Origin: Micavibrio aeruginosavorus
GTDB taxonomy: Bacteria > Pseudomonadota > Alphaproteobacteria > UBA9219
Reading direction: 5' to 3'
Assembly (NCBI GenBank): GCA_020720905.1
Contig: DYNT01000018.1
Span: 1 to 13,914, forward strand
Length of the DNA stretch: 13,914 nt
Shown: positions 1 to 6,515 of the stretch, one piece after another
Layout of the letters: every line of letters starts with the position of its first letter
Position numbering within the stretch: the stretch's first letter is position 1
Notes under the pieces: model-generated
Told to the model about the DNA's origin: nothing
Database searches by the model: none
The model's input: the letters and a program-made list of their open reading frames with translations, nothing else
Position numbers and translations under genes: made by a program

Positions 1-96
1 ATTTTCTTTTTGCTTCTGTTTCTCAAAAACCAACTCTTGAAGTGGAAGGGGTATAGGCCGATTGGAACGCCTTCGCGTTTTCTCCGAAAATCGCTC

Positions 97-169
97 TAGG
101 ATGCGTTAATAATTATTTTGGCTAGGGTGGTGGCCTAGGATTCAAAATAACGCACCTACGCTCATCCTA
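97..169. repeat. Imperfect palindromic region at the left edge
   Basis: The gene-free stretch 1-274 contains nested inverted segments: TAGGA (97-101) with TCCTA (165-169), TGCGTTA (102-108) with TAACGCA (148-154), TTTTG (116-120) with CAAAA (143-147), and CTAGG (122-126) with CCTAG (134-138) around a GTGGTGG loop. The pairing is interrupted by a 7-nt bulge on the left arm and a 4-nt bulge on the right, so it could fold as an interrupted hairpin in RNA or a cruciform in DNA. It lies downstream of dgt. I see no T-run placing it as an intrinsic terminator. It may be a degraded palindromic repeat or part of an unrecognised RNA. The rest of 1-274 shows no coding signal that I can support. Confidence 0.4.
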
Positions 170-274
170 AGCGCTGTGAGAGGCATTCTAAGTGTACTTT
201 TCACACCGATTATCGGAAACGCCCCTCAACAGCCCCTTTTGTGTCGGATTTTAACCATAAAAACAGCTAGTGCC

Positions 275-1474
275 TCAAATCATCGTTTCCGTGGAAAACA
301 GGCGGCGATGTTCTTTGACCGCAAAGCGATCCGTCATACCTGCGATATAGTCGGCGATGATGCGCGCCTTAAAGGCATCTTCGGTCTCGCGCCCACGCAC
401 CTTAGCATACCATTCATTCGGCAGGCAATCGGGCTTTTCCATCAGGAACACAAACATATCCTGAACGATCTTCTCAGCCTTGGCACAGACGCGGTTCACG
501 TGGCTGTGGCCGTACATCCTCTTTTTCAGAAAATCACGCAGAACACGCATATTCTGCTGCATCGCAAAGCTAAAGCAAATGGTTGGCTCCTTAGCCCTAC
601 GGACATCCGCCGCGCATGAGATTTTAAGCCGCGAGATCGTTGCGCGGGTTGAATCCAGCATATCAGTAATCATCGAGCCGATAACCTGCCTAACAACCGC
701 ATGGACAATGCGATCATTTTCAGCCATCGGATAGTGCCGTTTAATATCTTCTAAAATCGGCCCAAAAAGGGGCAGCGCCTTAAGTTCATCAAAGCTGAAA
801 AATCCAGCGCGATAGCCATCATCAATGTCATGTGTGTTATAGGCGATATCGTCAGCGACCGCAGCGATTTGCGATTCCGATCCTGCGAAGTGATGCAAAT
901 CCAGATCAAACAGACTATTAAAATCGGCAATCGTGGTGGGAATAGCCTCCCCCGTCTTATCGGCCAGCAAGGGGCCGTTGTGCTTGGCAACGCCTTCCAG
1001 CGTTTCCCACGTCAGGTTAAGGCCATCAAAATCCAAATAGCGATGCTCCATCTGCGTCAAAACGCGGAACGTCTGCTCATTGTGCGAAAAACCACCATAA
1101 GGCTTCATCAACTCCGCCAAAGCCCATTCGCCCGCATGACCAAAACACGTGTGCCCCAAATCATGAGAAAGCGCGATGGCATCCGTCAGATCCTCATTAA
1201 ACCCCAAGGTTCTTGCCGCCGCGCAGGCGATTTGCGCGACTTCCAGCGTGTGGGTCAGGCGCGTGCGATAATAATCGCCCTCATTTTCAATAAAAACCTG
1301 CGTCTTATTGCGAAGCTTGCGAAAAGCGCCGGAATGGATAATCCGATCGCGATCGCGCTGAAACTCGGTGCGCGTTTCGCTGGGCGTTTCGGGGATCAGC
1401 CGCCCGCGAGTCTCTTCCGCACGGGTGGCATAGGGGGCAAGCTCACGGCTGCCATCTTGCATGTATTTTGTCAT
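275..1474 (-). CDS. dgt: Deoxyguanosinetriphosphate triphosphohydrolase-like protein (dGTPase family, HD domain)
   Basis: A cytoplasmic enzyme of the dGTPase family, which hydrolyses dNTPs to the deoxynucleoside and tripolyphosphate and so trims dNTP pools. The 399-residue protein carries the HD-superfamily metal site: His75 in RLTHTLE, His104-Asp105 in ALSHDLGH and a distal Asp in ADDIAY (about 208-209). The family signatures QRDRDRIIHSGAFRKL (about 39-54) and FGHAGE (111-116) are also present. The length suits the shorter dGTPase-like type common in alphaproteobacteria rather than the roughly 500-residue E. coli Dgt. The ATG at 1474 lacks a clear Shine-Dalgarno; a second ATG four codons later is possible. 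The gene stops with TGA. It is divergent from xth, and the shared 225-bp spacer is partly occupied by repeats. Whether this member prefers dGTP or acts on several dNTPs cannot be told from sequence. Confidence 0.95.
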   Translation of the reverse strand: MTKYMQDGSRELAPYATRAEETRGRLIPETPSETRTEFQRDRDRIIHSGAFRKLRNKTQVFIENEGDYYRTRLTHTLEVAQIACAAARTLGFNEDLTDAIALSHDLGHTCFGHAGEWALAELMKPYGGFSHNEQTFRVLTQMEHRYLDFDGLNLTWETLEGVAKHNGPLLADKTGEAIPTTIADFNSLFDLDLHHFAGSESQIAAVADDIAYNTHDIDDGYRAGFFSFDELKALPLFGPILEDIKRHYPMAENDRIVHAVVRQVIGSMITDMLDSTRATISRLKISCAADVRRAKEPTICFSFAMQQNMRVLRDFLKKRMYGHSHVNRVCAKAEKIVQDMFVFLMEKPDCLPNEWYAKVRGRETEDAFKARIIADYIAGMTDRFAVKEHRRLFSTETMI

Positions 1475-1530
1475 AAGCGCAGATTAGCGGTAGAATAAGA
1501 ACTTGGCTAGAGTCTTTCTTATCCACCTTT

Positions 1531-1556
1531 GTCATTCCCGCGAAGGCGGGGATGAC
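1531..1556. repeat. Short dispersed-type palindrome (26 bp)
   Basis: The arms GTCATTCCCGC and GCGGGGATGAC are complementary apart from one G-T wobble and enclose a GAAG tetraloop. This matches the look of the short GTCATTCCCGCG-type palindromes scattered through intergenic regions of many proteobacteria. It sits 5 bp to the left of the first MITE-like copy, in the dgt-xth spacer. No coding role is evident. Confidence 0.7.
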
Positions 1557-1561
1557 ACAAA

Positions 1562-1676
1562 TATACTACGTCAACTTGAAAACCCAAAAACTTTTTGGCC
1601 GCGTTTGCTTGTTTCTCTTTGGTTTATGCGGTTTGGCGGGGAAAAATTTTTCGGGTTTTCAAGCGGACGGACTATA
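1562..1676 (+). mobile_element. MITE-like element, copy A (115 bp)
   Basis: A 115-bp unit begins TATACTACGTC and ends GGACGGACTATA. Its first 35 bases and the reverse complement of its last 35 agree at 29 positions, giving long imperfect terminal inverted repeats around a core of about 45 bp. Both termini begin TATA, and a TA-type target is typical of MITEs mobilised by IS630/Tc1-mariner transposases; that family assignment is inference. An identical unit apart from one base lies inverted at 2667-2781. No transposase is encoded. Copy A ends 23 bp before the xth start codon, so it forms part of the xth leader. An open frame crosses the element, but the same frame is open in copy B, so it is a property of the repeat. 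Confidence 0.85.
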
Positions 1677-1699
1677 CAACAAAATTGACGGGAACGAAA

Positions 1700-2479
1700 A
1701 TGCGCATTGCGACATGGAATGTGAACTCGGTTCGGGCGAGACTGGTGAACATCACCAGCTGGCTAGAGGCCGCGCATCCCGATGTTTTGCTGTTGCAGGA
1801 AATCAAGGGCGAGGCGTCCGCCTTTCCGCGCTTTGAGTTTGAGGCGATGGGTTATCAGTGCCACGTTGTTGGGCAGAAAAGCTATAACGGCGTTGCGTTG
1901 CTTTCTCTTCATCCCGCCACGGATGTGCTCACCGCCCTGCCCCTTCTCTCGCCTGATGATCCAGCAGACGCGCAGGCGCGGTATATTGAGGCGACGGTGA
2001 TGAGCGTGAGGATTGCCTCTCTCTACCTGCCCAACGGCAACCCCGTTGGCACGGAAAAGTATGATTACAAATTGGCATGGATGGCGCGACTGAAGGCCCA
2101 TTGCGCCGCGCTGCTTGCCAGCGAAACGCCGTTTGTCCTTGGCGGCGATTTCAATGTCATTCCTGAAGAACTGGACGTCTATGATCCCAAAGGCTGGGAG
2201 GGCGACGCCCTCTTTCAGCCGCGCACCCGCGCCGCGTATCGCGCTATTGTGAACCTTGGCATCACCGAGGCCTTTCGCACCCTGCATCCCACAACGCAGG
2301 CCTATAGCTTTTGGGATTATCAGGCCGGTGCATGGCAACGCGACCTTGGCCTGAGGATCGATCATTTTTTCTTATCGCCTGAAATGACCGACCGCCTGAT
2401 CGCCTGCGACATTGACCGCGAACCTCGCGGCAAAGAAAAAGCCTCTGACCACACACCTGTGGTGCTGACGATCAAATAA
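1700..2479 (+). CDS. xth: Exodeoxyribonuclease III (AP endonuclease, EEP superfamily)
   Basis: A base-excision-repair nuclease that cleaves at abasic sites and removes 3'-blocking groups with Mg2+. The 259 residues show the exonuclease III active-site set: Asn7 in TWNVNS, Glu34 in LLQEIKGE, Asp150 and Asn152 in LGGDFNV, Asp221 in RIDHFF, and the terminal Asp250-His251 in SDHTPVVLTI. The length fits the family (about 255-270). I chose the ATG at 1700 because the conserved MRIATWNVNS begins there; a longer frame open to TTG at 1595 runs through the MITE-like repeat and is unlikely to be native. The ribosome-binding site is weak (GGGAA, 5 nt upstream). The gene is bracketed by inverted copies of the 115-bp element, so its transcription may depend on sequence inside or just left of copy A. 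Confidence 0.95.
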   Translation: MRIATWNVNSVRARLVNITSWLEAAHPDVLLLQEIKGEASAFPRFEFEAMGYQCHVVGQKSYNGVALLSLHPATDVLTALPLLSPDDPADAQARYIEATVMSVRIASLYLPNGNPVGTEKYDYKLAWMARLKAHCAALLASETPFVLGGDFNVIPEELDVYDPKGWEGDALFQPRTRAAYRAIVNLGITEAFRTLHPTTQAYSFWDYQAGAWQRDLGLRIDHFFLSPEMTDRLIACDIDREPRGKEKASDHTPVVLTIK

Positions 2480-2480
2480 T

Positions 2481-2580
2481 TCCCGTCATCGCGAAGGCAA
2501 TCAAGGAGAAAGCGAACGACGCCCCCCTCGTCATCCCGCACAGCGCATGACGCGATAGCGTCAGACGCGTAATGCGGGAT
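2481..2580. repeat. Palindromic repeat block downstream of xth, hairpin 1
   Basis: The spacer after xth opens with a fragment resembling a dispersed repeat half (CGTCATCGCGAAGGCAATC, about 2486-2504). It is followed by a nested palindrome: ATCCCGCA (2533-2540) pairs with TGCGGGAT (2573-2580), and inside it TGACGC (2548-2553) pairs with GCGTCA (2558-2563) around GATA. There is no T-run, so it is not a typical intrinsic terminator for xth, although the structure could stabilise the 3' end of the transcript. No gene is supported here. Confidence 0.65.
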
Positions 2581-2631
2581 CCATCGCCTGAATTGGCGAA
2601 CAGGGACTTTGGTGGAAAGTTCAGGTGATGG
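2581..2631. repeat. Inverted repeat, hairpin 2
   Basis: CCATCGCCTGAAT (2581-2593) and GTTCAGGTGATGG (2619-2631) are near-perfect inverted arms, agreeing at 11 of 13 positions with one of the differences a G-T wobble, around a 25-nt loop. It abuts hairpin 1 and runs directly into hairpin 3, so the spacer is a tandem of different palindromes. Confidence 0.6.
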
Positions 2632-2665
2632 ATTGCCGCGCTCCCTGCGGTCGCTCGCAATGACG
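2630..2665. repeat. Dispersed GTCATTGCGAGC-type repeat, hairpin 3
   Basis: Read on the minus strand this begins GTCATTGCGAGCGACCGC and ends GGCAATCC, a motif I know as a widespread intergenic repeat in several bacterial groups. ATTGC (2632-2636) pairs with GCAAT (2657-2661), with internal CCGC/GCGG complementarity (2636-2639 and 2647-2650). It ends one base before copy B of the 115-bp element, which suggests that element inserted next to, or into, a pre-existing repeat. Confidence 0.65.
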
Positions 2666-2666
2666 A

Positions 2667-2781
2667 TATAGTCCGTCCGCTTGAAAACCCGAAAAATTTT
2701 TCCCCGCCAAACCGCATAAACCAAAGAGAAACAAGCAAACGCGGCCAAAAAGTTTTCGGGTTTTCAAGTTGACGTAGTATA
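2667..2781 (-). mobile_element. MITE-like element, copy B (115 bp, inverted relative to copy A)
   Basis: The reverse complement of this segment matches copy A over all 115 positions except one (an A/G difference in the left terminal repeat). The two copies are therefore recent, or kept alike by recombination. It sits between the palindrome block after xth and the carD terminator, ending 4 bp before the terminator's A-tract. It carries no gene; the reading frame that crosses it is the same as that crossing copy A. Confidence 0.85.
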
Positions 2782-2785
2782 GCGC

Positions 2786-2817
2786 AAAAAAAGGGGGAAA
2801 GCTTTTGCCCTCCCCCT
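2786..2817 (-). terminator. Rho-independent terminator of carD
   Basis: On the minus strand an 11-bp stem (arms AGGGGGAGGGC and GCTTTCCCCCT, with two G-U pairs) closes an AAAA loop and is followed by a seven-T run. It begins 24 nt after the carD stop codon and is correctly oriented for it. This is the strongest intrinsic terminator in the window. Confidence 0.88.
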
Positions 2818-2841
2818 GATCTCTAAACTCCAACCTCTGCC

Positions 2842-3357
2842 TTAAGCCGCCTTCTTTTCTTTTTCCTTGGTCAACACGCCTTCAAGCTTAGCAGTTGCCT
2901 TGATCTGATCGATCTTTTCAACGGCGGCCAACTCACGCGATAAACGCTCAAGCGCCGCTTGATAAATCTGGCGCTCGCTGTAGGAATGTTCGGGTTGATC
3001 CACGCCACGATGCAAATCGCGCACGACTTCTGCGATAGAGACGGGATCGCCAGAGTTGATCTTTGATTCATATTCTTGGGCGCGACGGCTCCACATCACG
3101 CGGCGAACCTTGGACTTGCCTTGAAGCGTCGAAAGAGCCTCTTTAATGCGATCGCGAGAGCTAAGGCGGCGAAGACCGGATGTTTTGGCTTTGGCAACAG
3201 GAACCTTAAGACGCATACGGTCTTGCTCAAACATGATGGAGTAAAGGGAGACACTTTCCCCCGCAACATCAAACGTATCAACCCCCTCAACGCGCCCGAC
3301 ACCATGGGCTGGATAGACAACGAAATCACCCTTTTTAAACTCAAGCTTCTCGGTCAT
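2842..3357 (-). CDS. carD: CarD/CdnL-family transcriptional regulator
   Basis: A 171-residue protein of the CarD family. These bind the RNA polymerase beta subunit through an N-terminal Tudor-like domain and contact promoter DNA at the -10 region through a helical C-terminal domain, stabilising open complexes. The N-terminal signature FKKGDFVVYPAHGVGRVEGV (about residues 6-25) is clear, and the basic, helical second half includes VMWSRRAQEYESKI. I start at the ATG at 3357, where GGGAG lies 10 nt upstream; an upstream TTG at 3399 would add 14 unconserved residues. A lysine-rich tail (KEKEKKAA) ends the protein. It stands as its own unit: candidate promoter at 3421-3449, intrinsic terminator at 2786-2817. 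In alphaproteobacteria CdnL supports rRNA and growth-related promoters; that role here is inferred from family. Confidence 0.93.
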   Translation of the reverse strand: MTEKLEFKKGDFVVYPAHGVGRVEGVDTFDVAGESVSLYSIMFEQDRMRLKVPVAKAKTSGLRRLSSRDRIKEALSTLQGKSKVRRVMWSRRAQEYESKINSGDPVSIAEVVRDLHRGVDQPEHSYSERQIYQAALERLSRELAAVEKIDQIKATAKLEGVLTKEKEKKAA

Positions 3358-3420
3358 GTTTTGATGGCTCCCTATGCTTAAATAGCGCTGAAACTTCAAC
3401 TTTTGCTTCTGTCGTTATTA

Positions 3421-3449
3421 TGTATACCATTTTTTAGTGATTATTACAA
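3421..3449 (-). promoter_or_regulatory. Candidate sigma-70-type promoter of carD
   Basis: On the minus strand TTGTAA (3449-3444) and TATACA (3426-3421) are separated by exactly 17 bp in an AT-rich stretch, placing transcription start about 50-60 nt before the carD ATG. Each hexamer matches the consensus at four of six positions. No other gene could use it. Assigned by eye only. Confidence 0.45.
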
Positions 3450-3504
3450 AACTTTCGCACAATAAAATTACAAATCGTTCTATATCAATTAGATAGACAT
3501 TAGT

Positions 3505-3549
3505 CGCGTTAACCAAAATGAACCTTTTAGGTTAACGCGCCCTTTTTTT
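3505..3549. terminator. Perfect 10-bp inverted repeat between lpxC and carD, possible terminator
   Basis: CGCGTTAACC (3505-3514) and GGTTAACGCG (3530-3539) are exact inverted arms, with further AAAA/TTTT pairing inside the loop. The T-run (3543-3549) follows on the plus strand, so as an intrinsic terminator it faces against lpxC. On the minus strand the same tract is an A-run just before the stem. It may end lpxC transcription inefficiently, block antisense transcription into lpxC, or be a protein-binding palindrome. Confidence 0.5.
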
Positions 3550-3568
3550 CTGCGTGACAAAGAAGGAT

Positions 3569-4543
3569 TTAACAGGCAGGAGCGAAAGCCGATTCGTCAG
3601 CCGTCTCCATCACCCAAGCCGAGGAATCTGAAAACAAAGCCCGCAGGAGCGCGTTATTCATCGCATGCCCCGGCAGAACCCCCCTGTAATGGCCACGGAT
3701 AGGAACCCCCGCCAAGGCGAGATCACCCACGGCGTCTAGCGTTTTATGACGGACAAACTCATCGCCATAGCGCAAGCCCCCTTCGTTCATGACGCGGTCG
3801 CCATCAATGACGATGGCGTTATCAAGCGAGCCGCCGCGCATCAACCCAACCTTGGTCATCGCCTCAACGTCTTTCAGAAAACCAAAGGTGCGCGCACGGC
3901 TGATTTGCGTTTTAAAGGCATGGCGCGAGAGTGTCAGGTTGTGGTCTTGCGTGCCGATCAACGCGTTATCAAAAGCGATTTGAACGCTGAACTGTGCTTC
4001 CTCAGCGGGCGTTAATGAAACGCGCTTACCGCCAGCAGAAAACTCAACGGGCTTCACAATCACGATTTCGCGGCGCAAAGCGTTTTGTTCCTTAACGCCT
4101 GCCATTTCGATCAAAAAAACGAAGGCATCGGCGCTGCCATCCATCACGGGAACTTCGGGGCCATCCACTTCAATGGTGGCATTATCAATGCCAGCGGCGC
4201 TCAGCGCCGCCATCAAATGCTCAACCGTCGCAACCTTGCCGCCATGATCGTTACCAATCACGGTGCACAGGCGCGTATCGATCACGTTGTTCCACAAAGC
4301 GCGGATAGAGCGTGCGCCGTTCTTTAAATCAGTGCGAACAAAAACAATCCCTGTATCGGGATCAGCGGGTAAAAGACGAAGGGTTACCTTCTCACCAGAA
4401 TGAACGCCAACACCAGAGCATTGAGCCACACCGCGCACTGTTTTTTGACGTGCCGCCGCCGTCCCCGCGCAAGCCGAGGCCATAAGCCCCTGCACGGCAG
4501 GCGAGGTCACAGAAGAAAGACCAGAAGAAGAAAAAAGAGACAT
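3569..4543 (-). CDS. lpxC: UDP-3-O-acyl-N-acetylglucosamine deacetylase (LpxC)
   Basis: The zinc-dependent enzyme of the first committed step of lipid A synthesis, removing the acetyl group from UDP-3-O-acyl-GlcNAc in the cytoplasm. Metal ligands are visible as His109 in TVEHLMAAL and His266/Asp270 in RHKTLDAVGD; Glu108 is the expected catalytic base and His293 in PGHAMNNALL the second catalytic residue. The 324-residue product has about 30 extra N-terminal residues, Ser/Ala-rich, before the conserved QKTVRGVAQCSGVGVHSGEKV. The start is uncertain: the ATG at 4543 has no Shine-Dalgarno and follows a hairpin and T-tract, whereas an in-frame ATG at 4483 has AGGGG 5 nt upstream and would give 304 residues. 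The gene lies 127 bp after mrdA on the same strand. In many alphaproteobacteria lpxC sits near ftsZ instead, so this position is unusual. Confidence 0.95.
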   Translation of the reverse strand: MSLFSSSGLSSVTSPAVQGLMASACAGTAAARQKTVRGVAQCSGVGVHSGEKVTLRLLPADPDTGIVFVRTDLKNGARSIRALWNNVIDTRLCTVIGNDHGGKVATVEHLMAALSAAGIDNATIEVDGPEVPVMDGSADAFVFLIEMAGVKEQNALRREIVIVKPVEFSAGGKRVSLTPAEEAQFSVQIAFDNALIGTQDHNLTLSRHAFKTQISRARTFGFLKDVEAMTKVGLMRGGSLDNAIVIDGDRVMNEGGLRYGDEFVRHKTLDAVGDLALAGVPIRGHYRGVLPGHAMNNALLRALFSDSSAWVMETADESAFAPAC

Positions 4544-4545
4544 TC

Positions 4546-4577
4546 AAAAAAACCATGATCTTGCTGTTAACATGGTT
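4546..4577 (-). promoter_or_regulatory. Hairpin plus T-tract immediately before the lpxC start (possible attenuator)
   Basis: On the minus strand AACCATG (4577-4571) pairs perfectly with CATGGTT (4557-4551) across a 13-nt loop, followed at once by five more T residues, ending two bases before the annotated lpxC ATG. The shape is that of a weak intrinsic terminator or leader hairpin. The stem is only 7 bp and AT-rich, so it may be chance. If real, it favours the downstream lpxC start at 4483 or a transcription-attenuation role. Confidence 0.3.
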
Positions 4578-4670
4578 GATGTTGTACCCCACTTGGCCGC
4601 CTACAGAAAATCAAGTGTGATTACGCTTTGTTACATAAGGTAACATATTGGGGCTCAATGAAAAAAGGCA

Positions 4671-6503
4671 TTAGAGAGCTTTCGTCCCAGCGGGGTTGAT
4701 TTTCTGGCATGCCAAAAGGATATCGCGGACAATAGGGGCTGTTGTGTGTGCGCCGCTGCCACCATGTTCAACGACGACCGCCACGGCATAGCGGGGATTC
4801 CCTTGGGGAGCATAGGCAACAAACAAAGCGTGATCACGCTCTTTCCATGGAAGCGCTTCATTGCTCATGACTCCCTCGGCGCGTTCCGCCGTACTAATCC
4901 GCCGCACCTGTGCCGTGCCGGTTTTACCGACCATCTCCATGCCTTCTTCTTGGATGCGGGCGCTGTGCGCCGTACCGATGGGAAGATTCACCACCGCTGA
5001 TAACGCCTCTTTTAAAATAGCCAGATTCTTGGGCTCAAAGCCAAGCCATACCTTCTCTGATTGAGACAGCGTTTCTTTTTGAACGATATGGGGCGTTACC
5101 GCATAACCGCCATTAGCGATCCGCGCAACCATGATAGCCAACTGCATAGGAGAGGCCAACACATAGCCTTGCCCAATTGACGTGATCAGCGTCTCCCCTT
5201 GCTGCCAACTGACGCCACGCGTCGCCATTTTCCAAGCGCGACTGGGCACAAGGCCAGAGCGCTCATGCGGAAAATCAATGTTTGTTTTTTCGCCAAGACC
5301 AAGACGTTTGGCCATCGCGTGAAGACGATCAATGCCGACGCGCTTGCCAAGGTCATAGAAATACGTGTCGCAGGATCCCGCCATCGCGTGAACGAAATCA
5401 ACGGAACCATGCCCCCCACGCTTCCAGCAATGGAAACGGTGATCGCCTAAATCCATGTGCCCCGGACAATAAACGGTTTCCTTGGGATTAAGGAGGCCTG
5501 CCTCCAGCCCTGCCAGCGCCGTGACAATTTTAAAGGTTGAACCCGGCGCATAAACGCCATCCAACACCTTATTCAGCAAGGGCAGATAAGGATCATCATT
5601 CAAACGATCCCAATCCTTTTGCCCGATGCCATAGGTGAAAAGGTTGGGATCAAAACTGGGGTGAGACACAAGCGCATAAAGAGCACCCGTATAAATATCC
5701 ATGACGACAGCAGCCGCGCTTTGCTCTTGCTCCAATCGCTTTTGCACGATTTGTTGAAGGCCTATATCGATCGTGAGCTTTAGCTCCTGACCCGCAACAG
5801 GCTCATTGCGCGCCAATTCGCGCTCAACGCGGCCACGCGCATTGACCTCCATCTGCACGTCGCCGGGTTCTCCCCGCAACAGGGGATCATAGCGCCGCTC
5901 AAGTCCGCTTTTACCAATCCGAAACCCTGGCATCGTCAATTTTAAGCGCCCGCTATCTTTATCGGCTTGGGAAACAGGCCCCACATAGCCAGCAACGTGC
6001 GCCGTCAGCATAGTGTAGGGATAAGTTCGCACCTCGCCCACTTCAATCTCTGTCCCCATAAGATCGGGAGCGTTCAAAGAAAGAGACGAAACTTGATCCC
6101 ATGTCAGGTTATCACGCACCATCACGGCATTCAGTCCGCCAAGGTTTTTTAAATCACGTTCGATTTTCTTGCGATCCGTTTCTGTGAGCTCAAGTAAAAG
6201 AGCAATTTTATCCAAAAGCTCTTGAAGGCTCGCCACTTGCTCTGGCAACAAAACCAACCGATAGTTCTTTTGATTGACAGCCAGCAAAGTGCCTGATCGA
6301 TCCACAATCTGGCCTCGCGGCGGCGAAATAAGCCTTAGGCTAATGCGATTATCTTCGGCTAACGTCGTAAACTTTGTTTTTTGAAGAATTTGCAGATAAT
6401 AAAGACGGCCTAAAAGAAGAGAAAACAAGCCTACCTGCGCGACGCCAATAAGAACGACGCGCCGCGTCAATAAACGCGTTTTTTCTGTCTCACGACTGCT
6501 CAT
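4671..6503 (-). CDS. mrdA: Penicillin-binding protein 2 (peptidoglycan D,D-transpeptidase, elongasome)
   Basis: The cell-elongation transpeptidase that cross-links lateral-wall peptidoglycan together with RodA and the MreBCD complex, anchored in the inner membrane. A single N-terminal membrane segment lies at about residues 16-38, followed by the pedestal domain (PPRGQIVDRSG at 61-71). The transpeptidase domain has all three motifs: Ser322-Thr-Phe-Lys325 in APGSTFKIVT, Ser377-Cys-Asp379 in place of SxN as usual in PBP2, and Lys527-Thr-Gly-Thr in VGKTGTAQ. The Cys/His-containing stretch CPGHMDLGDHRFHC (346-359) corresponds to the PBP2 region implicated in zinc binding. The length, 610 residues, is normal. 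It starts 12 bp after mreD with an AAGG-type ribosome site, so the two are surely co-transcribed. rodA, its usual downstream partner, is replaced here by lpxC. Confidence 0.96.
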   Translation of the reverse strand: MSSRETEKTRLLTRRVVLIGVAQVGLFSLLLGRLYYLQILQKTKFTTLAEDNRISLRLISPPRGQIVDRSGTLLAVNQKNYRLVLLPEQVASLQELLDKIALLLELTETDRKKIERDLKNLGGLNAVMVRDNLTWDQVSSLSLNAPDLMGTEIEVGEVRTYPYTMLTAHVAGYVGPVSQADKDSGRLKLTMPGFRIGKSGLERRYDPLLRGEPGDVQMEVNARGRVERELARNEPVAGQELKLTIDIGLQQIVQKRLEQEQSAAAVVMDIYTGALYALVSHPSFDPNLFTYGIGQKDWDRLNDDPYLPLLNKVLDGVYAPGSTFKIVTALAGLEAGLLNPKETVYCPGHMDLGDHRFHCWKRGGHGSVDFVHAMAGSCDTYFYDLGKRVGIDRLHAMAKRLGLGEKTNIDFPHERSGLVPSRAWKMATRGVSWQQGETLITSIGQGYVLASPMQLAIMVARIANGGYAVTPHIVQKETLSQSEKVWLGFEPKNLAILKEALSAVVNLPIGTAHSARIQEEGMEMVGKTGTAQVRRISTAERAEGVMSNEALPWKERDHALFVAYAPQGNPRYAVAVVVEHGGSGAHTTAPIVRDILLACQKINPAGTKAL

Positions 6504-6515
6504 GAAAAGCCTTTT

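Noticed and set aside
830..1498. Plus-strand open frame (222 codons) opposite dgt
   Set aside because: Antisense to a well-supported dGTPase gene with no domain of its own.
1595..1699. N-terminal extension of exonuclease III starting at TTG 1595
   Set aside because: The frame comes from the repeat; the same peptide frame is open in copy B, which has no xth, and the family N-terminus begins at 1700.
2481..2666. CRISPR array
   Set aside because: The palindromes are different sequences without regular spacers or a repeated unit.
1562..2781. Composite transposon with its own transposase
   Set aside because: Only xth and non-coding repeats lie between the two copies; neither copy encodes a transposase.
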